Shown here piece by piece: positions 18,645 to 26,125 of a stretch of DNA of 38,192 nt. Both the position numbers and the translations under genes were made by a program. Source of the stretch: Bacteroidales bacterium (GTDB taxonomy: Bacteria; Bacteroidota; Bacteroidia; Bacteroidales; NBLH01); assembly GCA_021647685.1 (NCBI GenBank), contig JAKIUH010000003.1, positions 1 to 38,192 of the forward strand. The letters are read 5' to 3'. How positions within the stretch are numbered: position 1 is the stretch's first letter; each line of letters begins with the position of its first letter. The notes beneath the pieces are model-generated. The model saw nothing but the letters and a program-made list of their open reading frames with translations, was not told the DNA's origin and searched no databases.

Positions 18645-19028
18645 ATGGATAAATTTAAGAATCAAAACTTTGTAAGAAAATATTTTAAAAGTATCATTTG
18701 GGCTGCTTTAATTCTTTATCTTAGCTTAGCCAATTTGAATGATAATGAATTGGTAAAAGAATTGTTTTTTCCGTACAGCGATAAAATTGCTCATATTGGC
18801 ATTTATGTTCTATTTACCTTTATTTTGTTAAGTGAATATAAGACAAAAGGGAAACAATTGCCTCCCTTAATTTTTTCAATTTTTTATGGTATTTTAATGG
18901 AATTTTTACAATACATCCTAACTACTTATCGAAGTTTAGAATTACTGGATATATTGGCAAATACAAGCGGTGCATTTGCTGCATGGTATATATATAAAAA
19001 TCTTTTTACAGATTTAAAACAACGTTAA
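18645..19028 (+). CDS. VanZ-like family membrane protein
   Basis: A 127-residue protein with four hydrophobic segments (about residues 14-30, 47-63, 72-90 and 99-118). The family signature is DKIAHIGIYVLFTFIL near residue 46, FYGILMEFLQY, and LDILANTSGAFAAW near 102-115, as in VanZ/teicoplanin-resistance-like proteins. Most members outside enterococci have no known function and no link to antibiotic resistance. The 3' end overlaps the 3' end of the convergent Rrf2 gene by 23 bp. Confidence 0.82.
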   Translation: MDKFKNQNFVRKYFKSIIWAALILYLSLANLNDNELVKELFFPYSDKIAHIGIYVLFTFILLSEYKTKGKQLPPLIFSIFYGILMEFLQYILTTYRSLELLDILANTSGAFAAWYIYKNLFTDLKQR

Positions 19029-19446
19029 TATCTTTTACTCCGTCTCTAAATTGTCCGATACTAAGTGCTTTAAATTGACTGTATAATTTATCGCGTAAAG
19101 GATCTAATTCGTTATGAAACGGACATAATTTTTTCTTTTCCGGATCGTCTTCACAAATACGCACTCCAATAACGCAATTATGAAAAAAGTCTAAACCGTC
19201 AATAATTTCAACAATATCAAGCAAACTAATATCATGAGCATCTTTACCCAAACTAAAACCACCATGAGGTCCTTTGGTTGAATTTAATAATTTATTTTTT
19301 GATAAAACTTGTAAAATTTTACCAAGAAAAGGGGTAGGCATTTCCAAATCTTCCGAAATGCGTTTGATACCTATTTTTTTGCCATCTTCGTTTATAGCAA
19401 GGTATAAAACCGCTCTGATAGCATATTTGCAAGTATTTGAAAGCAT
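19006..19446 (-). CDS. Rrf2-family transcriptional regulator with Cys triad
   Basis: A 146-residue winged-helix regulator of the IscR/NsrR/RsrR type. It begins with the typical MLSNTCKYAIRAVLYLA helix, and the recognition region KGPHGGFSLGK (58-68) is diagnostic. Cys91, Cys98 and Cys108 form a C-x6-C-x9-C triad at the place where IscR-like members bind an Fe-S cluster, so a redox, iron or NO-responsive repressor is likely. nadA, an Fe-S enzyme, follows on the same strand 100 bp upstream, but no operator was identified. Targets are unknown. Confidence 0.88.
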   Translation of the reverse strand: MLSNTCKYAIRAVLYLAINEDGKKIGIKRISEDLEMPTPFLGKILQVLSKNKLLNSTKGPHGGFSLGKDAHDISLLDIVEIIDGLDFFHNCVIGVRICEDDPEKKKLCPFHNELDPLRDKLYSQFKALSIGQFRDGVKDINVVLNL

Positions 19447-19465
19447 AAATCAATGATTTTGAGCA

Positions 19466-19473
19466 CAAAGATA
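19466..19473 (-). promoter_or_regulatory. -7 promoter box for the Rrf2 gene
   Basis: TATCTTTG on the minus strand fits TAnnTTTG and lies 19 bp before the ATG. The -33 element is not clear. Confidence 0.45.
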
Positions 19474-19548
19474 ATAAATTATTTTAATATCTGTAATTCT
19501 TAATATTTTAATCTTCCATCACGGGTTTTTTACTTAATAATTTTAAAT

Positions 19549-20484
19549 TTATAAACCCAATTTTTCCGAGATTTCCAACATACGTACAATCGGTTTTTTG
19601 GCTTTCTCGCTTATTTCTTTATCTAAGTTAATTTCATTTGTTTCGTATAGCAAGCAGTTATAAATTTTTTCTAAACTGTTTAATTTCATGAAATTACAAT
19701 CACTACACATGCACTCAGGATTATCTGAGGGTGCTATATAAAATGTTTTTTCAGGATTTTTCAGTTTCATTTCATGCAGTATTCCCGATTCGGTTACTAC
19801 AATATATTCTTGTCCGGCATCATTTTGTGTAAATTTTAATAATGAAGAAGTAGAACCCACATGATCGGCAATTAATAAAATGGGTTTTCTGCTTTCGGGA
19901 TGAGCAATAATTTTAGCTTCAGGATGTTCCTCTTTAAGTTTCAATATACCTTCTAATGAAAATTGGTCGTGTACATGACATTCGCCATCCCATAAAAGCA
20001 TATTTCTGCCGGTAACACTATTTATGTAATTACCGAGATTTTTATCCGGTGCAAAAATAATTTTTTGTTCTTTGGGCAAACTTTCAACAATTTGTTTCGC
20101 ATTTGACGAGGTGCAAGTGATATCGCTTAATGCTTTAATTTCTGCTGTGGTATTTACATAAGTGATTACGAGATGTTCCGGATGTTCCTTAACAAACTTT
20201 TCAAATTCATCAGCCGGAGCGGAATCGGCTAATGAACAACCGGCTTCTAAATCCGGTAGTAAAACTTTTTTATCGGGCGAAAGAATTTTAGCCGTTTCTG
20301 CCATAAAATGTACTCCTGAAAATACAATTATATCGGCATCGGTCTTGGCAGCTTCTTGCGATAAGGCTAAACTATCTCCTACAAAATCAGCAATATCCTG
20401 AATTTCACTACGTACATAATAATGTGCCAATATCACCGCATTTTTTTCTTTACGGAGTTGATTTATTTTTTCTAAGATTTCCAT
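19549..20484 (-). CDS. nadA: Quinolinate synthase NadA
   Basis: Condenses iminoaspartate with dihydroxyacetone phosphate to quinolinate, the second step of de novo NAD synthesis. It is 311 residues, normal for the [4Fe-4S] enzyme. Conserved blocks include LAHYYVR near 19, FSGVHFMAETAKILSP near 55, GCSLADS with Cys83, and TCTSSNA with Cys124. The C-terminal ECMCSDCNFMKLN (258-270) supplies the third cluster cysteine. The partner enzyme NadB is also in this window, about 16 kb away at 36.2-37.8 kb, so the two steps are encoded on one fragment but not in one operon. Confidence 0.96.
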   Translation of the reverse strand: MEILEKINQLRKEKNAVILAHYYVRSEIQDIADFVGDSLALSQEAAKTDADIIVFSGVHFMAETAKILSPDKKVLLPDLEAGCSLADSAPADEFEKFVKEHPEHLVITYVNTTAEIKALSDITCTSSNAKQIVESLPKEQKIIFAPDKNLGNYINSVTGRNMLLWDGECHVHDQFSLEGILKLKEEHPEAKIIAHPESRKPILLIADHVGSTSSLLKFTQNDAGQEYIVVTESGILHEMKLKNPEKTFYIAPSDNPECMCSDCNFMKLNSLEKIYNCLLYETNEINLDKEISEKAKKPIVRMLEISEKLGL

Positions 20485-20608
20485 TTTATATTTTCTAAAA
20501 TTTTGTCGGTCTCTCTAATTTTGCGCAAAAATGGGAAAAAGAATTTACTAAAGAAAAATTCTTTTTTAGAAACAAACAAATTTATGTGTGTTTTCGGTAT
20601 TAATTTTC

Positions 20609-20638
20609 TTGTCTTTAATTTAAAATCCATTACTTTCG
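20609..20638 (+). promoter_or_regulatory. Promoter of rpiB
   Basis: TTG at 20609-20611, a 19-bp spacer, then TACTTTCG at 20631-20638, one mismatch from TAnnTTTG. The -7 box ends 33 bp before the ATG, leaving a short leader. Confidence 0.55.
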
Positions 20639-20671
20639 TGAATACACAAACAGTAATTAAAATTTGATAAG

Positions 20672-21118
20672 ATGAATTATAAAAAAGTTGCTATTGCATG
20701 CGACCATGCAGGTTATAAAACAAAAGAATTTTTAAAAGAATTTTTAAAAAGCAAAGGTATTGATGTGGAAGATTTTGGTTGTTTTTCCGAAGAAAGTGTT
20801 GATTATCCTGATTTTGCACATCCCATGGCTGATTTTGTAGAGCAAGGAAAAGCCGATTTTGGTATCTCTATTTGCGGTAGTGGTAACGGTATTAGTATGA
20901 CTGTAAATAAACATCAAGGTATCCGTGCGGCTTTATGTTGGAATACTGAGATTGCTGCATTGGCAAAGCAACATAATAATGCGAATGTATGTTCATTACC
21001 GGCACGTTTTGTTAGTTTAAAACAAGCACAAGAAATTGTTGAAGCATATATGAATGCGGAGTTTGAAGGAGGAAGGCACCTGCGCAGAATTGAAAAAATA
21101 CCGGTAAAAAGAATTTAA
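20672..21118 (+). CDS. rpiB: Ribose 5-phosphate isomerase B
   Basis: Interconverts ribose 5-phosphate and ribulose 5-phosphate in the pentose phosphate pathway. It is 148 residues, the usual size for the RpiB/LacAB family. The N-terminal ACDHAGYKTKEFLKEFL and the loop GISICGSGNGISMTVNKHQG (near 69-88), which carries the catalytic Cys, are both present, followed by ALCWNTEIAALAKQHNNANV. The gene has its own promoter and is followed after 87 bp by lutB on the same strand. Confidence 0.95.
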   Translation: MNYKKVAIACDHAGYKTKEFLKEFLKSKGIDVEDFGCFSEESVDYPDFAHPMADFVEQGKADFGISICGSGNGISMTVNKHQGIRAALCWNTEIAALAKQHNNANVCSLPARFVSLKQAQEIVEAYMNAEFEGGRHLRRIEKIPVKRI

Positions 21119-21205
21119 GCTAATAAAGCTACTATTTATTAAAACAAGCTTATAGCTAAATAATTTTATTATCTTTAAGCTGAATTTAGTTAAAATTTTA
21201 AAATA

Positions 21206-22579
21206 ATGAATACTGCCTATAAAAACTTCATTAAGCGTTCCGAAGAAATATCTTTTGATTTACTACATCGAAAAACCATACAGTTTAATATGGGTAAATA
21301 CGATGCTGCAGTAGAGCGTGGAATGAAAAGATATAAAGATATTGAAAAAGCGAAAGCACATATTGCGGCAAAAAAACGTAAAGCACTACAAAATCTTGAT
21401 GAAACGCTTTTAACTTTTGAAAAAAATGCCATTGAAAATGGTATTCATGTTCATTGGGCGGTAGATACTAAGGAAGCTTTGACACATGTAAATCATATAG
21501 TCCGGCAAAAAAATGCAAAAAAAATTGTGAAAATGAAGTCAATGACAACTGAAGAGTTGGAGTTTAACGAATTTTTTGAGCATGAAAATATTGAAGTTAT
21601 TGAAACTGATTTAGGTGAATTTATTGTACAAGTAGCAGGGGAGAAGCCCTATCATATAGTTACACCTGCGATGCATAAATCAAAAAAAGATGTAAACGAA
21701 CTTTTTCATCGCTTGTATGATATGGATATTAACAGTACTGCCGAAGAAATGACTGAATTTGTACGCCAATTGCTACGCAAAAAATTTACTGAGGCAGATA
21801 TAGGCATTACCGGAGCTAATTTTATTGTTGCCGATATTGGCGGAATTGCTACTACTGAAAACGAAGGAAACGGTATTATGTCGGCAAGTTTTCCAAAAAC
21901 ACATATTGTACTGGCAGGTATTGAAAAAGTAATTCCTTCAATGAATGATTTAGCTGCATTTTGGCCTACCCTTTCCGTTCATGGTACAGGACAAGCCATT
22001 ACCGTTTATAATACTATTTATACGGGTGCCCGTAAACAAACCGAAGATTTTGGTCCCGAGGAAATGCATGTTATTCTCATTGATAATAAACGAAGCGAAA
22101 TTTTACAAGAACCCTTTCAGAGTGATTCCTTGGCTTGTATTCGCTGTGGAGCCTGCTTAAATGCGTGCCCTGTTTACCGTAATATTGGCGGATATACTTA
22201 TGAATCAACCTATAGTGGGCCCATTGGTTCTGTTTTGGCACCTTTTTATCAAGGATTTGATATTTCGGGGCATTTAAGTTATGCTTGTACCATTTGTGGA
22301 AAATGTACCGAGGTATGCCCTGAAAAAATCGATTTACATATGCTTTTACTGCATAATCGACAAAAAGATGTTGAAGAACTCGGGAACAAAGGATTTTTTG
22401 CTTTTGTGATGACGGTTTATCAATTTTTTAGTCTGCATGCTTCTTTGTTTGGCATAGGTATGTCTAATATTAAAAACTTTTTTGCGCGCACATTTGCCAA
22501 AAACGGATTTGGAAAAAAACGCAGTTTACCGGAATTTAAAGAACCGTTTAGAAACCAGTTTAAGAAAAGAAAAAAATAG
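21206..22579 (+). CDS. lutB: LutB-family iron-sulfur protein (lactate utilization protein B)
   Basis: A 457-residue protein matching LutB/YkgF, the two-cluster electron-transfer subunit of the LutABC L-lactate oxidase complex. The N-terminal DUF162-type (LUD) domain covers roughly residues 60-300, with ITGANFIVADIGGI near 199. Two ferredoxin-type CxxCxxCxxxCP motifs follow at Cys311/314/317/321 and Cys361/364/367/371. Neither lutA nor lutC lies beside it: rpiB is upstream and the restriction remnant downstream. They may be elsewhere or lost. The C-terminal tail is strongly basic. The TATCTTTA upstream (21170-21177) resembles a weak -7 box. Confidence 0.88.
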   Translation: MNTAYKNFIKRSEEISFDLLHRKTIQFNMGKYDAAVERGMKRYKDIEKAKAHIAAKKRKALQNLDETLLTFEKNAIENGIHVHWAVDTKEALTHVNHIVRQKNAKKIVKMKSMTTEELEFNEFFEHENIEVIETDLGEFIVQVAGEKPYHIVTPAMHKSKKDVNELFHRLYDMDINSTAEEMTEFVRQLLRKKFTEADIGITGANFIVADIGGIATTENEGNGIMSASFPKTHIVLAGIEKVIPSMNDLAAFWPTLSVHGTGQAITVYNTIYTGARKQTEDFGPEEMHVILIDNKRSEILQEPFQSDSLACIRCGACLNACPVYRNIGGYTYESTYSGPIGSVLAPFYQGFDISGHLSYACTICGKCTEVCPEKIDLHMLLLHNRQKDVEELGNKGFFAFVMTVYQFFSLHASLFGIGMSNIKNFFARTFAKNGFGKKRSLPEFKEPFRNQFKKRKK

Positions 22580-22680
22580 GAGATAGGAATAAAAAATTAA
22601 CGTATTAGCGCATAATAAATATAGGATTAGTCTATTATACCTTCATATTTTGCCTATCTGCAATATGAATGCTTAGTTGT

Positions 22681-22732
22681 TGCACAGGCTGTCTTTCATT
22701 CTTTTATTTTTCTCTTTTAAATTTGCTACAAG
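22681..22732 (+). repeat. Left inverted repeat flanking the restriction island
   Basis: Contains TGCACAGGCTG (22681-22691) and AAATTTGCTACAAG (22719-22732). Both words recur in inverse orientation, in the same order from the outside, at 25826-25873 beyond the mod remnant. The intervening bases are not conserved, so these look like paired edges of a mobile or recombination-prone cassette. Confidence 0.6.
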
Positions 22733-22764
22733 TTTTATTTCTCTGTGCGTTGGCAAAGCCCTAC

Positions 22765-23787
22765 TTATTGCCAAGTTTTGCTTTTGCGGTCGGCTTTGTG
22801 CGACTTGGCAATGTGTATGGATTTTGCGTTGGTTTCATTTAACAAATCTTCTAAACTTTCTTTAAATTCATTTTCATTCTCGTTATTATAAAATGGCACT
22901 CCTATTATTAAATATTTGTCAGAGTCTATTTTTAATACTTCTTTTTTATCTCTTATTTCTTGCAAAAATTCTTCTTTCCATTGGTCGTTAGCTTTCAAAT
23001 GATTTCCTTTTGGTTCTATGAAAACTTGATAAATCATTTCTTCACCTGCCTTTTGTTTACAGAATAAAACAAAATCAGGTTCAAATGCTCTTCCAAGTTT
23101 GTCGTAAATTTTCAGTTCTCTTTCGTTTCTGATTAAGTAAATATTATCGAAATTTTGTTCCAATATTCTCATCACGGTATCTTCCCAACTGCCAAATAGG
23201 TTTCCTCTTTTTATTCCCGAACTTAAATGGTGTGCTTCATCTGCAATTAGAGCTATTTTTTTATCTTTTAAGTCTTCGTAAGTGATGCTATTTTCTTTAG
23301 TATTATTTAAATCAAGGTGTAACTGCTGAATAGTGGTAAATTTGATATTGATATTTTCATTATCGGCTTCTTCAAAGTTTTCAAGCTCTTTTATTTGCAC
23401 TTCGTTACCGTTAATAATAATTTTTTCACTGAATAGATATTTTCATGCTTGTGGATTTAGAAAATTATCTTTGGTTTTGTTAATAATGTTGTTTGAATTG
23501 ACAAAAAACAAAAAATTGCGATAACCTTTTTCGTAAAGATAAAGCATTAAACCTGCCATTACCAAGGTTTTACCGCTACCGGTTGCCATATTGTAGAGTA
23601 AATGAAAAGGTTTATTTGGTTTCCCTTCAAAGTCTTCGGTATAGCAAAGTATATATCGCTGAAAAGCCTCTTTTTGATAAGGTCTTATCCTGTATTTTAA
23701 ATTATCCGTAATATAATTTGGTACTTCTACTTGTGCAAGGTACCGTTTACCAAATTCTTGCACTAATGTATCGTATAAAAATGCCAT
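22765..23787 (-). pseudogene. Type III restriction enzyme (res subunit), internally deleted, with in-frame TGA
   Basis: Read as one frame, 340 codons remain of a protein usually 850-1000 residues long. The N-terminus has the SF2 helicase entry RPYQKEAF and Walker A MATGSGKT (67-74); motif II is DEAH at about 183-186. The frame then jumps to the C-terminal nuclease region FEPDFVLF...VFIEPKG, which matches the PD-(D/E)xK core, so helicase motifs III-VI are gone. In addition codon 115 (23443-23445) is TGA, in the segment NPQA-stop-KYLF. Both ends of the gene survive in the same frame, unlike simple truncation. The start overlaps the end of the preceding remnant (TAATG), the remains of a coupled operon. 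Not functional. Confidence 0.87.
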
Positions 23788-24133
23788 TATTTATTACCCT
23801 TTTTAGATTTTAATTTTTTATTTGCCTGTTCAATACTTGCAATAAACTGTTTTTCAACTTTCTATATTTTACTGTGTATTGTTTACCGTCGGTGGCAGTT
23901 GTTCGGAAATTCCGAACAACTGATTTTTCATTCAATTCACCTTCTTCAAAAATATGCTTGATATGCTCGCTGATATTGGATTTTGACGATTGAAACAAAT
24001 CCACCATATCGGCTTGTGTAAGCCAAACCGTGTTATCTTCCAAACGGACTTGTAGTTTTATTTGTCCGTCTTTGGATTTATAAAGTAATATTTCACTATT
24101 TGATTTTTTAGGCAACATATTTTTATTTTTCAT
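23787..24133 (-). pseudogene. Second RhuM-like gene, truncated remnant
   Basis: The first ~90 residues match the N-terminus of RhuM-family proteins (LQVRLEDNTVWLTQADMVDLF, then ISEHIKHIFEEGEL and VVRNFRTTATDGKQYTV), a duplicate of the neighbour's N-terminus. After that the frame ends at 23810 in an unrelated short tail. In another frame the sequence reads VEKQFIASIEQANKKLK and ends at TAA (23787-23789), overlapping the ATG of res as TAATG. That pattern suggests a gene whose middle was deleted out of frame while its two ends stayed in place. Its start overlaps the stop of the intact RhuM gene by 11 bp. Confidence 0.72.
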
Positions 24134-25163
24134 CTTTTTTAAGTTGCTTTTTTACAAATTCATCAAAATCGGAATCTATTTTCTGATTTTTATTAAAATC
24201 ATCATACTCTTTTTCCGCTTTTTTGATTGCCTGTTGATGTGAAATGTTTCCTTTATCTTTCAGCACTTCAAATTCATTAAAATTTAGAAACTTATTAACA
24301 CTTTCAGCAAGCTCTTGCATAGTAAAAGGTCGGTTATTTTCTTTTCGTATTTCTATTTGATTTTCGATATAATCAAAATAAGCCGAAACTGTTCTTTCTA
24401 ACTTTTTAATCTCTTTTACTGACAAATAGTTTTTTGCAATAGAAACATCTGATTTTAAAATTCTTCCTTTGGGTGCATTTTTCCAAGTAGTTAGTCCCAT
24501 ATTGGGTAGTGTTTTATCGGCTCTTGTATGAATAATTTCCGCCGCTGTTTGTCCGGTAATTGCATAATGAAATTTATTTTGAACGGTAGCGTAAAATTCT
24601 TGTGTAATCTCCGAGTGTTTATCATAATCAATACTGCACTCTGCAAAAATATCGGTAATTTTTTGATAAATTCTCCGCTCGCTTGCTCTGATAGAGCGGA
24701 CACGCTCCAAAAGCTCATCAAAATAATCTTTTCCAAATATTCTGCTACCTTGTTTTAACCGTTCGTCATCAAGCACAAAACCTTTGATAATATATTCTCG
24801 CAAAACTTTTGTTGCCCAAATACGAAATTGGGTGGCTTGACGACTGTTTACCCGATAACCTACGGCAATAATGGTGTCAAGATTGTAAAATTTCACCTTA
24901 TTGGTCTGTGTCTTTCCTTTGATAGCGCCGTGTTGAGTGGTTATTTCCAAAATGGAAACAACCTCTTTTTCATTTAACTCTCCACTTTCAAAGATATTTT
25001 TCAAATGTTTGGCAATTGCCGGAACACCTACACCAAATAATTCAGACATAGCCTTTTGTGTAAGCCAAAGCGTTTCATTTTGCAAAAACACTTCAACCTT
25101 TACATTGCCGTTGGCATCGGTATAGAGAATAAAATCTTTTCTATTTTCAGGTAAATTATTCAT
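24123..25163 (-). CDS. RhuM-family protein (intact) within the type III RM remnant
   Basis: A 346-residue protein matching the virulence-associated RhuM family. The N-terminal domain has VEVFLQNETLWLTQKAMSEL, then IAKHLKNIFESGEL and VKFYNLDTIIAVGYRVNSRQATQFRIWAT, all conserved features. The C-terminal part has ITGQTAAEIIHTRADKTLPNMGL, typical of the full-length form. RhuM genes often sit between mod and res of Bacteroidota type III or type I systems and their molecular role is not established. This is the only gene of the island with no visible lesion. The start overlaps the mod remnant by 8 bp. Independent function is possible but unproven. Confidence 0.85.
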   Translation of the reverse strand: MNNLPENRKDFILYTDANGNVKVEVFLQNETLWLTQKAMSELFGVGVPAIAKHLKNIFESGELNEKEVVSILEITTQHGAIKGKTQTNKVKFYNLDTIIAVGYRVNSRQATQFRIWATKVLREYIIKGFVLDDERLKQGSRIFGKDYFDELLERVRSIRASERRIYQKITDIFAECSIDYDKHSEITQEFYATVQNKFHYAITGQTAAEIIHTRADKTLPNMGLTTWKNAPKGRILKSDVSIAKNYLSVKEIKKLERTVSAYFDYIENQIEIRKENNRPFTMQELAESVNKFLNFNEFEVLKDKGNISHQQAIKKAEKEYDDFNKNQKIDSDFDEFVKKQLKKDEK

Positions 25164-25668
25164 CTTTTTTTATCCTGTAAAAATCTTTTGTTACTTGCTT
25201 TTCTTCTTCTGTTACTTCAAAATCCTTATCGTTCATTGACGAAAGATTTACATATAATTGATTTTTATCTAATATCTCTACCAAATGTTGTTTTTGTTCC
25301 TCTTTACTTTGTCCGCCTTCCAAAACACAATCTTTAAAAGGTCATACAAGTGCTACTTCGTTTCGTTGTTTTAGATATTTTCCGTCAATCGTTAGCCCAA
25401 CTTTGTTTTTGTATTGCGTGTAGCTGTCATTGAGATAGTTTTTCATTTCCATAAAAGTGATAAATTTCTCTTGCTTAAAAACAAGCGTTCCTTCCACTTC
25501 CACAAAAAACTTTTCTTTAAGCGTGTCGTTTTCCAAAAGCAATTTAATCAGCACAGGGTCGTAATTTCTGGCTTTACCAATCACAACCCACTTTTTTAAT
25601 TCTCCTTCGTCAGTAACAAAGTTGTTCTCTTTTTTCAGTTGATTTTCTAACGTTTCGTATAGTTTCAT
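25156..25668 (-). pseudogene. Type III DNA methyltransferase (mod), internally deleted, with in-frame TGA
   Basis: The first ~125 residues match the N-terminal part of Bacteroidota adenine-specific DNA methyltransferases of type III systems (KWVVIGKARNYDPVLIKLLL, then EVALV-x-PFKDCVLEGGQ). The frame then passes directly into a C-terminal segment (LVEILDKNQLYVNLSSMND...TKDFYRI). All of the SAM-binding and catalytic core, including the (D/N)PPY motif, is missing. Codon 109 (25342-25344) is TGA where the family usually has an aromatic residue, often Trp, so a TGG-to-TGA change is likely. 170 codons are left of about 600. The 8-bp overlap with rhuM keeps the old operon structure. Not functional. 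Confidence 0.84.
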
Positions 25669-25825
25669 TTATTCAATCCATTTTTTAAATTTCAATTCTG
25701 CAAAATACTTATTTTCTGTCGAGCGTTGGCAAAAAAATAGCTCTTTTGATTTTTTGGGTTGGCTTTTGCGTGTCGACAAAAACCAAATGCGCTATTTGTG
25801 CGTTGGCTTTCCATTTCAATTTTTT

Positions 25826-25873
25826 CTTGTAGCAAATTTATCATCCCTTTTCCTCTTTTTTCAGCTTGTGCAC
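25826..25873 (-). repeat. Right inverted repeat flanking the restriction island
   Basis: CTTGTAGCAAATTT (25826-25839) and CAGCTTGTGCAC (25862-25873) are the reverse complements, in matching order, of AAATTTGCTACAAG and TGCACAGGCTG at 22681-22732. The first pair is identical over 14 bp. Confidence 0.6.
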
Positions 25874-25879
25874 AAAGTA

Positions 25880-25945
25880 AATGTTTATGCCGTAACTTTT
25901 TCTTTGTTACAAAGTTTCATTGATTAAGGTATGGACATAAACATT
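25880..25945. repeat. Inverted repeat AATGTTTATG / CATAAACATT
   Basis: Two perfect 10-bp arms (25880-25889 and 25936-25945) enclose about 46 bp that itself can pair (GTAAC with GTTAC). It lies just outside the right island repeat. A folded RNA or protein site is possible; nothing decides. Confidence 0.45.
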
Positions 25946-26125
25946 GTGTTATGTGTCGTGTTTGAAATTTGCCAAATCAAAGATATAAAAAAAACAGATT
26001 TATTGTTTCAATACTTGTATTTAAAGCGGTTAATCTTCCTTAGGGTAAATTTTTTTCAAAAAAAGCTCTAAAAATGCAATATTTCTAATTTCTTATTCGC
26101 TAAAATTTATTGTGAATAGAGTATT

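Larger units (their letters stand above)
25669..26125. other. Gene-free, repeat-rich flank between the mod remnant and the helicase gene
   Basis: No protein-like frame. Contains GCGTTGGC words at 25725 and 25800 (also at 22747 on the other side of the island), a palindromic GTCGAC near 25792, the right island-edge repeat, and the IR at 25880-25945. Looks like a patchwork of short palindromic repeats of the type that edges variable loci. Confidence 0.5.

Noticed and set aside
18645..19028. VanZ-like gene as a glycopeptide resistance determinant
   Set aside because: The match is to a broad membrane family; no vanHAX genes are present and most members have no link to resistance.
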